NCBI GenBank assembly: GCA_032622095.1
Contig: CP136063.1
Coordinates: forward strand, 25,546,987-25,610,986
Source of the DNA: Siphonodentalium dalli
Taxonomy: Eukaryota; Mollusca; Scaphopoda; Gadilida; Siphonodentaliidae
Direction: 5' to 3'
DNA: 64,000 bases
Numbering within the stretch: position 1 is the stretch's first letter; the number at the start of each line of letters is the position of its first letter. Position numbers and translations under genes: made by a program. A model generated the notes under the pieces. The model saw nothing but the letters and a program-made list of their open reading frames with translations, searched no databases and was not told the origin of the DNA. This document shows positions 35,392 through 46,470 of this stretch, in pieces.

Positions 35392-35849
35392 TACCCGAAC
35401 AAACCTGAGTTTAGTGTGTCTGTCATTTGCAGAATGAAGTCCCCAGAGGGTGAATTTAGTGACGCTATTCCACATAGCGGGCTAGCATCACTAAATTCAA
35501 CCTCGGGGACCTCAATCTGCTTAGATCTCATCTTCTCTGGAAAGTTGTTTCTTTATTATCAAATTACTATAGATACTTCTTCCCTTAGATTCTATTTAGT
35601 TTAGTTTCTCTATATCCCCAAATTGGCAGACGACCTCATTGCATACTCGAGGTTCTCAATGGGTGTCCATCACAATATTCACCATTAGGGAACTTTAATC
35701 TGAGCCTATGTCTCCCATAGCAGATGAGGCCATGCTGAATGAGGTCCCCAGAGGATTAATTTGGTACGCGGGATAGCGTCACTAAATACACCCTCTGGGG
35801 ACCTCATTTTGCAAATGACAGGCACACTAAACTCAGGCTTGGACCCGAA
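35392..35849. mobile_element. hAT-like MITE, copy 1
   Basis: The element 35400-35841 begins caaacctgag and ends ctcaggcttg, with inverted ends of over 60 bp. Flanking 8-mers tacccgaa (35392-35399) and gacccgaa (35842-35849) match at 7 of 8 positions, the target duplication length typical of hAT transposons. Each arm also contains its own foldback, gaggtcccc...ggggacc around 'gtgaatttagtgacgct', so hairpins are nested inside the terminal repeats. No transposase is encoded. Confidence 0.85.
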
Positions 35850-36141
35850 CTGACACAGGACTAACTATACAACAATCTTATCATTACTGCTGTTTCGTGC
35901 AAAGTTACGCACTTTCGCTATAATACGGATGCGATGCAGTTGATGGGCGAATGTGTGTCACGTGATCAGCGAATGTATCTCACTGGGAAAATAAGGCCAT
36001 ATTAAAATAATGAGATCCAAAAACAAGGAATGAAAAGGTTTAAAAAGACACATTCGTGTAATCAGCTACTAAAACAAATAATCCGATGGGGGTATGAATC
36101 CTGTGTAAACGCGAACCCATTGTTTAACCGAAACCGGTCAA

Positions 36142-36354
36142 ATGGCCGAGAAATACCAAGGGTGCCCCTTTCAAACCAATCCGGGCTGCGGCTATTTTGG
36201 ATCGGGTGAGCACGTGGAGTGTGTGAAAAGGGTGTGTTGGAACTGCATATGTGAGGCTACACAAATCCTAATAGGAAGAGATCGACTGGATGATCATTAC
36301 GCACCAATCCCAGGCATATATGCACTGCTGACACAAGTGCCGGACCTCAGTTAA
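36142..36354 (+). CDS. Small cysteine-rich protein, uncertain
   Basis: A 70-residue frame with a good start context (gtcaaATGGCC). It begins MAEKYQGCPFQ and has seven cysteines in its first 40 residues: GC-PFQTNPG-C-GYFGS, then EC, RVC-WN-C-IC. The C-G-Y-F-G-S and later C-x-x-C are reminiscent of A20-type zinc fingers, but the spacing to the second cysteine pair is longer than usual, so the match is weak. The second half (ATQILIGRDRLDDHY) is not recognised. It lies inside the last intron of the ILEI gene on the same strand. It could be a small nested gene, a fragment of a decayed gene, or chance. Confidence 0.3.
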   Translation: MAEKYQGCPFQTNPGCGYFGSGEHVECVKRVCWNCICEATQILIGRDRLDDHYAPIPGIYALLTQVPDLS

Positions 36355-36654
36355 TTATTGGGCTAAGATAGAATGAGCTGTGGTAGGCGTTGTATAAGTA
36401 AACATCAGAATAAAACAATTAATGTGGGATAATCGCTTATATACTGAATCAAAGTAAAGATATGTTTGAACTCAAATTACTTTATTACCTCCAAAAATGG
36501 TAATGTGAATTTATATTAAATTCCAGCTATTTTTCCCATTTCACCGCGGAAGTTCATAATTTACATAGCATGAATAAAACTCAATTTAATACATGTAGCC
36601 TCATTGCCATTCATAGATAGACCGGATATAAACAAATATATTAGAGTGGCACAC

Positions 36655-36975
36655 ATGATACACGACATGATACACGACATGATACACGCCGAATTCCTTG
36701 GTGACTACATTCAAAGCAGCGATGGCCCTGAAAATAGTAAATTTCTCAATTAAAGTCTTGATATTTATATGAGAACGCTGTCAATATCACGGGATTAATC
36801 CCTTACAAACTTGAGAAATCACTCAGGTGTCCATCCTCATATCACAAATCGTATACATGTATTTATATATTAAAGTTATGATATTCTGTAAAGGATCGCT
36901 ATCAATATCACGGGGTAAATCCCTTACAAACTTCAGAAATCACTCAGATGTCCAACCTCAGCTCGGAAAATATTA
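36655..36975 (+). repeat. Short direct repeats
   Basis: Three copies of 'acatgatacacg' (15-bp spacing) at 36655-36690. A 122-bp tandem duplication follows: 'atatcacgggattaatccct' at 36784 and 'atatcacggggtaaatccct' at 36906, each followed by 'tacaaactt' and 'agaaatcactcag'. Confidence 0.8.
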
Positions 36976-37016
36976 TTTGTTTATTATTACTGTATCGTAC
37001 AGGCCGATGAACTGAT

Positions 37017-37553
37017 TTAAAGATGGATTATCTCTTTAAATAACAAATTTGAAATAGTTGCGTGGGTATAAAATAATAAATATGAACTGAAGACCCCTGT
37101 CCGGAAAGGCTTCTATCAATTAATATTGATTTTATTTCGAATATTTTATTGGGCCCGTTTATTTGGCTATTTTAGAACAGGCCATTCGGGTGATACCATA
37201 TAGCGATATAGAACATTAGGCCATTCCTATGGCTACGTACCCAACGGCAAATGTCCCAGATTGATTGGTTGTATTGTTTTATTTCATAGATATAAGCGAC
37301 AATGAGTATAATGAACGTTTATTTGTGACAAAATCTGACAAAATTACACAATAAAATGTCTGGTCTCTGTAAACAGTAACCACTATTGTTCGTTAGCTAA
37401 ACAATCACACCTTTTTAGGCCAGAAAATATTCGAAATAAAATTAATATTAACCAATAAAAGCATTTCCAGACAGGAGTCCTCGATTCAGATCTAATATTA
37501 TATACCCCGGTAACTATACAATACATGTTTACAAAGAGATAATCCACCTTTAA
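37017..37553 (+). mobile_element. TTAA-flanked MITE, copy D
   Basis: Same orientation as copies A-C. TTAA at 37017-37020 and 37550-37553. The right end abuts the 25-bp satellite with no intervening base. Confidence 0.84.
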
Positions 37554-38051
37554 CCATGCCAAGTCGGCCCACATTGAACCATGCCAAGTCGGCCCACATT
37601 GAACCATGCCAAGTCGGCCCACATTGAACTATGCCAAGTCGGCCCACATTGAACCATGCCAAGTCGTCCCACATTGAACCATGCCAAGTCGGCCCACATT
37701 GAACCATGCCAAGTCGGCCCAAATTTAACCATGCCAAGTCGGCCCACATTGAACCTTGCCAAGTCGGCCCACATTGAACCATGCCAAGTCGGCCCACATT
37801 GAACCATGCCAAGTCGGCCCACATTGAACCATGCCAAGTCGGCCCACATTGAACCATGCCAAGTCGGCCCACATTGAACCATGCCAAGTCGGCCCACATT
37901 GAACCATGCCAAGTCGGCCCATATTGAACCATGCCAAGTCGGCCCACGTTGAACCATGCCAAGTCGGCCCACATTGAACCATGCCAAGTCGGCCCACATT
38001 GAACCATGCCAAGTCGGCCCACATTGAACCATGCCAAGTCGGCCCACATTG
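37554..38051. repeat. 25-bp satellite, about 20 units
   Basis: Unit 'ccatgccaagtcggcccaca' plus ttgaa, with very few variants (for example gtcgtccc near 37666 and aaattt near 37731), so it is young or homogenised. Three units make 75 bp, so all three minus-strand frames stay open with a 25-residue period; this is not coding evidence. Confidence 0.97.
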
Positions 38052-38096
38052 GTTAGGGTTGGGGGAGACCTATTATTTGTATAATAATTCTGGACT

Positions 38097-38623
38097 TTAA
38101 AGGTGTATTATCTCTTTGTAAACATGTATTGTATAGTTACCGGGGTATAAAATATTAGATCCGGGTCGAAGACTCCTGTCCGGAAATGCTTGTATCGATT
38201 AATATTGATTTTATTTCAAATATTTTCTGGTCTAAAAAGGTGTGGTTGTTTAGCTATCGAACAATAGTAGTTACTTTTAACAGAGACCAGACATTTTATT
38301 GCGTAATTTTTTCACAAATAAACGTTAATTATACTCATTATCGCTTATAACTATGGAAAAAACAATACAACCAATCAATCTGAGACATTTGACGTTCGTT
38401 ACGAAGCGATAGGAACAGCCTAATGCTCTCTATCGCTATATGGTATCACCCGAATGGTCTGTTCTAAAAATAGACACATAAACGGTCCCAATTAAATATT
38501 CGAAATAAAATCAATATTAATCGATATAAGCCTTTCCGGACAGGGGTCTTCAGTTCATATTTATTATTTTATACCCACGCAACTATTTCAAATTTGTTAT
38601 TTAAAGAGATAATCCATCTTTAA
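38097..38623 (-). mobile_element. TTAA-flanked MITE, copy E (reversed)
   Basis: Reverse orientation to copy D. TTAA at 38097-38100 and 38620-38623. The 45 bp between the satellite and this copy contain 'ggttagggttggggg'. Confidence 0.84.
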
Positions 38624-39141
38624 ATTAATGTAAATGGTGTTTGTTTTCTGGTTCCGATGTTACTTAGACTTTTATGTGTAGCTATTTACGCAAGATATTG
38701 CAATTTAGCGACGACAGTATCATAATACCACCACAGACAAGAGTGTTAAAAATACAAGAAGCTGAGAAGTGTTTGAATGGCATTGAATTGATTTCATTAA
38801 TTAATTCCATGATACAAGCTGCTAAAATTTGCTAAACCTTTGTATACTAAATAAATTCCCGTCATTTGTAATAAAAGTATACATTGGAATAGTCATATCA
38901 GGATGGGTTATCAGAAACAAATAATCAAATGACAGATGATAATATGATCACACGTAAACGTAATTTGCGCCCGCGTATTGATCTATATGAAATAAGCGCA
39001 GAAGGAGTCCTATTTATTGGAAGGAACAGTTTTAGATCATGCCATGACTGGGAACTTTATATCATTGAAAAAACAACACATGAATATATTTCAACGCAGA
39101 GAAAAACTGAATTAATTTTAAATAGCATAGGCCTAACACAT
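38624..39141. other. Intronic, no feature recognised
   Basis: No repeat or coding signal was recognised. Confidence 0.5.
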
Positions 39142-39651
39142 CACTCAAGCAAGCCTGCAAATAGCGTGTTTGTCATTTGCAGAATGAGGTCCAGAGAGGG
39201 TGAATTTAGTGATGCTACCCAGCATAGCGGGCTAGCATAACTAAATTCACCCTCTGGGGACCTCATTCTGCTTAGGCCTCATCTTCTGTGAAGTAACTAT
39301 GGTATCAAATTAACATTGTTTTTAGTTACGTTTTCCCATCTGGGAAGTTTCTATATCCCCTAATTTGCAGAAGATAAAATCCATAATCGAGGCTCCAAAT
39401 GGGTGAACATCACCAACTTCAACTGGGGAACTTCAATCTGATCCTAGGACTGTCATAGCCATTATCCAATAAACTATATATCTATCTATCTATCTATCTA
39501 GCAGTTGAGAGCCCTACGCAGAATGAGGTCCACATAGGGTAAATTTAGTGATGATTGCCCACTATGCATGCGGTGTAGCGTCACTAAATTCACCCTCTGG
39601 GGACCTCATTCTGCAAATGACAGACACGCTATTTGCAGGCTTGCACTCAAG
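39142..39651. mobile_element. hAT-like MITE, copy 2, with perfect 8-bp target duplication
   Basis: The element 39150-39643 starts caagcctgc and ends gcaggcttg. It is flanked on both sides by CACTCAAG (39142-39149 and 39644-39651). As in copy 1, each arm contains an inner foldback around 'gaatttagtgatgct' and 'caccctctggggacctc'. A (TATC)n run lies at about 39477-39500. Confidence 0.92.
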
Positions 39652-40105
39652 TCTATATAGGCCCATCAGATGAGGGAAGCAATCCCCAGTGATCCCTAGC
39701 TACCGGTACCTTTTATGACCATGGAAATGGTATAGATCTGTACAGGATATGTCTCTTTTATAAAATGTAATAGATCTCTGGGATGGAGACACAAATTCTT
39801 AGGGACAGGGATGCTGATAATATGAAAATAAGGTTTTCCCCTACTTCTATTCAATAAGTACATGTACACCACGAGGGAAGCAAGCCCCCAGTAACCCCTA
39901 ATTCCCCTTCTATGACCATGGAAATGGTATATATAAAATATACTAGAGCTCTGGGAATGAGGCACCAATTTTGGGACACCAGAGACAGAGATGCTTTTGA
40001 CTTTTCAACTTTCGAGTCTGTATGGGCTACTACTATGGGCCCATAATAATATACTATGAGATGGACTCCATCATTCACAATTAGAGGGAAGTAAAGGAGT
40101 AGTAG

Positions 40106-40275
40106 GTATTTGCGCTTAAGCGCAAATCCTTTACACTTAAGCGCAAATGATTCTCGCTTAAACGCAAACAAATTGATATACACATATTTGTGCTTAAGCG
40201 CAAATGACATTCTCTTAAGCCCAAAGTATTTATGCTTAAGCTCAAATATTTGCGCTTAATATTTGTGCTTGAGCG
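40106..40275. repeat. Cluster of 'tttgcgcttaagcgcaaa' palindromes
   Basis: Eight or so half or full copies of the palindrome built on gcttaagc, some altered (tttacacttaagcgcaaat, ttctcttaagcccaaa). Spacing is irregular, about 18-30 bp. Confidence 0.85.
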
Positions 40276-41804
40276 AAAATAAATAATAAATGTGAAAAGG
40301 GCCTCCCATAGTAAGAGGGGACTCTAAGTTTCTTGAACATTGAAATTCCCTTTGTTTGAGAATTTGTACATGTTTATATTGAATATTCTCAGTAAATAAT
40401 TATTCTGTGTGTTTCAAAAGAAATCAGAATAAATTGTTATTGTTTTTAAGTATTGGTTATAGATAACAGTTAATTAGATTGACTCCCCTCTTCCCAGATG
40501 CATCCTTACTGTGGAAGACCAATCGCCCAGGCGATTCACCCAGGTATGTTGGATGGCTCAAACGACTTTTCCCACCACAATGGCCAGTTTGTACCCTTGA
40601 TTTGAATGACACATTTAATTGTTTTGTACAATGTTTTTGGTCATTTCACACCATATATTGGTATGTTTCGTTGATTCCCAAAAATGATGAATGGTCATTC
40701 GTACATGTATGTGAAAAATTATTTTAATCGTGTTAACTTAATGAAAGTGAACATGATCATGATTTAACGTTCGTGACAATGACAACCCGACATTTACATG
40801 TTAACATATTTCTTTGGCTTTGGGGTAAAACATTTGATTTGAGTTGAGGAACCCACCCATCAAAGCTGAGAGTGATCAGATATCGATTTTTGAAATCTAT
40901 TATTTTTCACCTTCGATAATTTTGAGTGGCCCAATAAAAAGTCGAAAAAGGACCGATGAAGATGGATAACTCAAAAAGCAAGTGGCTTTTGTTGTGTCAG
41001 ATATTTGACAAACCCGCAAAATATAATTGAACAAAATATTGATAAATAACAGGTTTTGGGCAATTGTATACTATATTTGACTGGTTAGCAATATTTTTGG
41101 GGCATTAATCGATTATGGTAAACGAAGTGGCATTTCAAAAAATGGTGTTGTTGTTGAAATATGACAATATGGGAACTATCGAATCGGACTGAGTACCTTT
41201 AATGTCATTTTTTTTTAAATACTACCGGTCTACTCAAAGGTACGAATTGTCAAAATGATACAGGAACTGGTATGAAATGTCCAGAACCCTGGTGCGAAAC
41301 ATTTCTATGTCAAACTTCCATGGTATGAAATGCCAGCAACCTATTCATCCATTGCACATTATCATTGGGGAGGGGTCCACCTTGATACTGGTATGTTCCG
41401 ACAGCACCCCCTTGGAAGGAAGTTTCCTACAGATGGCTACAGGGTACATGTATATCGGTCCAAAATTTGTTCGAAAATTATTAATTAGATATAACATTTT
41501 TGCACGATATGGCCTGTTATCAAACTCCATTTGTACTTGGGTGAATATCACTTCAATTTGCCCTAAATCGAGTAATATCACTTTACGACATCACTAATTA
41601 AAAGTAATACATGTATGATTTTATGACATCACGATCTGAGTAATACACGGTATGGCTTTGACATGGTGCAATTCTATTTCACTGTTAGAATAGGCATAGA
41701 TACCAATTTTTTGTGATGTCACTCATTAGAAAAAGTTGTCAATATTACACTGTTACTAAGAGGCGAACTATCGTAATTAATAGATACATGTAGGTTATTA
41801 CTTG

Positions 41805-41924
41805 GTTGGTTTGATATTATAGGCCCGATTTCAGTCATCAGTAGCCTCATATCAGCCTTCGACGTCAGGCTGGTTGTGATATGAGGTTACCTCAGGGTGA
41901 TATAGGGCCTAATATCAAACCAAC
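41805..41924. repeat. Foldback hairpin
   Basis: Outer arms 'ttggttggtttgatatta' and 'taatatcaaaccaac'; inner arms cctcatatca and tgatatgagg; the tip is agcc-ttcgacgtca-ggct. The apex lacks the CGAG pair. Confidence 0.8.
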
Positions 41925-42011
41925 GATGTTGGCGCTGCTAGTCCACAGGGCCACTGTCTGGTTGTTCCCCTTGCCGAGGAGATATAAATGGGAAAAGGAC
42001 GTTTTGTATCG

Positions 42012-42135
42012 TCTTAAGTCATTTCGTACCATATTTTTTGTAGTTTCGTACCATATTTTTGGTAGTTTCATACCTTATTGTTTGGTCGTTTCATACCATG
42101 TAGGAAATCAATTGGTCATTTCGTACCATGTTACT
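42012..42135 (+). repeat. Short tandem 'gtttcgtaccatattttt' repeat
   Basis: Five diverged copies about 20-25 bp apart between 42019 and 42131. Confidence 0.8.
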
Positions 42136-42829
42136 ACATGTATGTCACACCATATGGAAACAAATAAATGATTTTCTACAAAGTACGAAATAAAAAAAAG
42201 TAACCAAACAATCCGGTACCGTACCGGTATGTAAAACCAAAAATTATGGTATGGATTACTATGGAACAACCATGGTTATGGTATCGAATACTGAAATAAT
42301 GAAGAAGTCACTGCAGTTGTATATATCATTTATGTGGTCACAATATATGCATGTATAATGCAACCTGTAAGTTGACATGACCTCTGTTCTAGTTGGCTTA
42401 TGATTGAGTTCTGAGGTGCTCTTCGCACTGTCAGGTTTACTTGATCAATACTCCAGCAATGTTCAGAATCCTATTCCACGACGCTCGTATGAAACGTCTA
42501 GAAAATAGAATCCATATTTAATAAATCCTTCAGACATTCAATATTACCGATCGCCTGAATCAACATCTGACTGTTCGAAGCGGTTCCACTCAATGGTTGT
42601 TTTCAGAAGAAGTCGTCGCAATGTAGATCGAACGATTATCTTACGGTGTTAGAAATGTTGTTGTTGTTATTGTTGACATAATAATATTCATACTGCTGTT
42701 GTTAGTACTTGTCGAACACATCCTAAGTTCTCCACCGGATTTTGACAGACAATCCCTGCATCTGGATCTGGATCTGGATGGTGTACGGCGTATGATCCTC
42801 GCGGATGTGTAGAACGCCGGGAGAGAGAA

Positions 42830-43163
42830 TTATGTTCTTTGCGGGACTGTTGAGTTGTCCGCTGCTGTTCTATTTTGAATTTCGCATGCGTCCATCTCGT
42901 TTAGAGTGTACAACTGAATAATTGTCCGTGGGAAGAATGAATTTGAGTATTCAGCAGAGTTTGTCACCAGTGGCTCGTAGGACAGTGAATTATTACATTC
43001 CTGTTTTGAGACTATATTTGTGGCACTGAAATCTGCAAATGTCTTGGCTCGGATTTTTCTGCCCACCTTTTTTGGTTTAATTAAGCATTGAGTGTATACA
43101 GCCGACACCTGCCCCTTAGCCATCTTGTGAAAGAGCTCCAGCCTCTGGTCTTTCCTTCTTTCT
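42830..43163 (-). pseudogene. Non-LTR retrotransposon, ORF2 C-terminal fragment
   Basis: On the minus strand, TLERRKDQRLELFHKM is followed by KGQVSAVYTQ and, further on, YSNSFFPRTIIQLYTL. The R-R-x-D-Q-R-L and SFFPRTI motifs are typical of the region after the reverse transcriptase domain in LINEs of the CR1/Jockey kind. The catalytic part is missing (5' truncation). Directly upstream of it on the minus strand, that is from 43171 on, begins the 20-bp periodic repeat. Confidence 0.7.
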
Positions 43164-43170
43164 AGCGTTC

Positions 43171-43805
43171 ATTGATTTAAGAATTGTTCATTAGTTTGTA
43201 AACGGAAGCTAATAATTCTGTAGACTCGTCCATTAATTCTGCATTTTTAGTCATTAGTTTCACCGGAAATAGTTGATTCTGCTATTAGATATTGATTCGA
43301 ATACGAACGTTATTAATTTTGCATTGCATAATTTATATCTTTTAAATATAAGAATGACAATAAGGTCTATTAGTTTTATAACGATAATCATTTAGCGTGG
43401 GAAATAGTCTATTGGTTTGAAATATCTTTATTGATTAAGAAAACATGGCTATTGAAACGGAATGTACGTTTATTGAATATGCGCGAGTCTTACTAATTTT
43501 GTGTTGCTAGATATTAGTTGAACAATGAATACTATTAAATTAAAATAGAACATTAACTTTGCAACAGTCAACATTGATTATGATTCTATATTTATTAAAA
43601 CGGAACTGTCTCTTATTGAATCCAAGAACGATTATTGGTTTGGAAATGGAGTCTATTCGTTTGAAATAGATGGCCATTGATTAAGAAAATATGGCTATTG
43701 ATACGGAACCGTCTCTTATTGAATCCAAGAACGATTATTGGTTTGAAAATAGAGAATATTGGTTTGAAAATAGAGATTATTGTTTTCACAAACCACCATT
43801 AACTT
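43171..43805. repeat. A/T motif repeat with a period of about 20 bp
   Basis: The motif ATTGATT / ATTAGTT / ATTGAAT / ATTGGTT starts at 43171, 43190, 43212, 43232, 43253, 43273 and 43291-43312. It resumes from 43369 through 43389, 43411, 43430, 43451, 43472, 43492, 43513, 43533, 43552, 43573, 43594 and 43615, and continues to 43798. The steps are 19, 20 or 21 bp. Two expected positions between 43312 and 43369 are degenerate. Spacer sequence differs between most units, while 43570-43800 contains more alike units such as 'attggtttgaaaatagaga'. Confidence 0.82.
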
Positions 43806-44399
43806 TTATTTCATGTAATTTCCGACCGAATGGCCGCCCATATTGACCCCCCTCTCAGATAACAACATAATATATTTTATTCCACCAGCAAAATTAATGT
43901 CTAAAACAATACAGAAGAAACTATTTAGATGACCACAGAAAACAAAGATTTGTAATTTTACGAAATCGGTGTTAATTTTAAGTCATCGATGGTTGCTATG
44001 GCAACATGAAATTTTTGAGATATGCTGATGACCCTCTAGTATCGGACATGGTGTTTCAAATCAGTTCATGCCCATGCTTGCAATACCAACGTTAAATTAG
44101 ATTCTGTCCATATTGAATATTCTAACTAAGATCTAGTAACTGTAACTAATGGCTTTTCCCCAGGAATCCTGGCACACAAATATCGTTTTCCACAGGAAAC
44201 ATAGCACTGAATGAGTTAAGGAATAGGTATCATATATGAAATATAGTATATGCACTTTAACTTCGATGTTATAAACTTTCTTGTGACAACATCAAAATGT
44301 TCACATGTTTTGAACTGGTGGAGTATGATTACAACGGACGTAGCCAGAGTAGCGATCCATGATATGATCTAACTAACAGCCGCTGCACTGAAAACACAA

Positions 44400-44660
44400 A
44401 CGTGTAGTAACACTACTCAAAAGAGTATCATTTCTGATGTTTAATGGCTTAAAGTTGTGTAGAGTATTTTTTAAAAACTATTTATGTAAATATGGCTACA
44501 CGTGTATAGTGGTGCATTCTATTGTGTATATTTGAGCTACACACATGTGTAGAATTCCTTCTACACAAATGTTAGTTCATTATACTACTGTCATTATAGG
44601 GGGTCATATGCCTCTACTTTACAGTGTATATCCTCCACTATAACATGTAGATGTTACACA
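44400..44660. repeat. Scattered 'tacacatgtgta'-type motifs
   Basis: Several copies of 'ctacac' and 'gtgtag' in both orientations ('tacacgtgtatag', 'ctacacacatgtgtag', 'ctacacaaatg'). No regular period. Confidence 0.5.
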
Positions 44661-46339
44661 TTGGTGTTTTGGATTACAGAATCTGGAATTATATTATATA
44701 CACAGTCTCGTGCAATTTATGAGAAAAAATGCGAAACCCGGAACTAATTGCAACATAAAGATCCGCTACAGAAAGAAGTAAATATACCCGCTATAAACAA
44801 CATACTAAAGTCAACTGCAATAAAGAAAATAAATAAATAAATAAATGTGCAAAAATGTGGTAAAATATTCAATTTTTATCTTTGTGGGATGTTTATAAAA
44901 AAAGGTTCACGCTTCCTTCTATTTGTATAACAATTTTGTAGATTTAGCCATACTGATTACAGAAGAGATTCGTTAAGTACTTTGCGAGTTAATTGCCTCC
45001 AAAATTTTAATAATTGGTGAATAAAATTAACTTATAGCCCTATGGATCCAGTCTTGACAACTTTCTCTAAAATATGCCGTTTTGGGGCGTTTTTACCAAC
45101 TTAAAGGGTTTTTTGTGCATACATATAAAAAAGGAACGAATGTTTAATGTGTACAATTATTAGATCTGCTTCCCGGCTTGAAACAATTTTGTGTTAAACA
45201 AAAGTTTCATTTCATTGTATAAGCAAAATGAATGTCACTGGATTTCGTTTCCGTGAAATGAGCATGCAATAAAACTACACAGTTATCAGGTGGATCACAT
45301 GCAGGTTGGTATAATGGTTATTGGCACACTCTCAATGGACCTATCCGTAGGTACCGCCCACCAATAGGCTACATGGTTACTGTTACTAAGCACCACAAGC
45401 CATCTGAATCTCGCTACTTATTCATTATACTAAAATGGTTCCCGATGAGAATACGCCATGTAACACGATACTATAGCTTCTTTCCGAGATTCATGAAATT
45501 GAAAATGTCTAGGTGTGTGTATGCATTTTGTAAAATAACTGTTGTTAGATGTAAACAAAAATAGAACCAGATTTGAACAAAAAGCCAAGAGTGATTTTTG
45601 ACCATTTCCGATAACCAACAAAGATCGATGTTTATGTTGAATCAAACTGTTACAGAAGCCATTATAACTTCAATATCGAATGGAATATCTAATATCGAAG
45701 CAATGCTAATAGTTCACACCTTGATTAAATAGGCCAAACGGAGGTGTACATACGGTAATTAATCTATAATCCCTCTTTTGTCGAACAGTATCATGTATCA
45801 AAAGCTGGTAGAAATAAATTCCCCGTACATCGAGCGTCCTGCATGGGCCCCGGTGACAATAGAGATGTTGACAACTTTGCGACCGGATGCAAATGATTAT
45901 CAAATAGTGGTCTTTTTAAATTCCACTCCTATTTGGCCGTCAATAAAGTACATTAAAGAAAACTCCCTACCACGGAGTCAGTTACTTGTTGTCACTTGGC
46001 AACAATGGCATGAAGTGAACTCATTCGGTGAAAGTTGCGTGTATACATACACAGCAAAGCATGTTGCAATGTGTGGAATTTCATGTCATTCTCTTGGAAA
46101 ACATTTGTAAATTTTAAATCGTGCTTATATAGTGAGGTTTGGATATAGCTGCCATCACCATGTTGATTACAACATAGCACTTGCAAATCCTCGCTACTCA
46201 AGCTTTCGGCGTTGAGTGAGACACGGTGAATCGCTCTCCCAGAGAAATTACCATGATGTTAAGTATTTGCTGCACACTCTTTATGTATTGTACAATTGGT
46301 TTCGTTTTTGGTAACTTCACTCTGCATGTCTATTTCTAG
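44661..46339. other. Intronic, no gene recognised
   Basis: A frame of 110 codons at 45778-46110 has mixed composition but no recognised motif, no clear splice sites and no family resemblance, so it is not called. The rest is AT-rich. Confidence 0.45.
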
Positions 46340-46470
46340 TCGGAAATCCATACGAGGTGTTAGAAAAGGCGGTCATTGGTGCTGATGGCTATCGGGTGGC
46401 GGCTCCAGTCGAGATACAAGCCACTGTGACAGAGGGGTCTGATGAGATAGCTGTCATCAGAACCATCTAA
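46340..46470 (+). CDS. ILEI/FAM3-type domain gene, last exon
   Basis: The acceptor 'catgtctatttctag' ends at 46339. Entering in phase 1, the split codon G|TC gives V, then GNPYEVLEKAVIGADGY, RVAAPVEIQATV and TEGSDEIAVIRTI before TAA at 46468. The K-G-V/I-x-N-P-Y/F-E continuation is what the family shows after the FRDNW strand, so the phase and content both support the join to 33794 across a 12.5-kb intron. The last segment with alternating hydrophobic residues would be the closing strands of the domain. An ATTAAA 46 bp after the stop (46516) is a plausible polyadenylation signal. The four exons together give 441 bp, 146 codons and a stop, a length fitting one complete domain. Confidence 0.75.

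Noticed and set aside
37498-38049. Minus-strand proteins of 100-180 residues rich in W, G and L
   Set aside because: They are translations of the 25-bp satellite in all three frames (period 25 residues).
38051-38070. Telomere-like 'ggttagggttggggg'
   Set aside because: Only about two degenerate units next to the satellite; no telomeric array.
45778-46110. 110-residue frame before the last ILEI exon
   Set aside because: No recognised motif, no clear acceptor or donor, and the phase does not fit the ILEI join.
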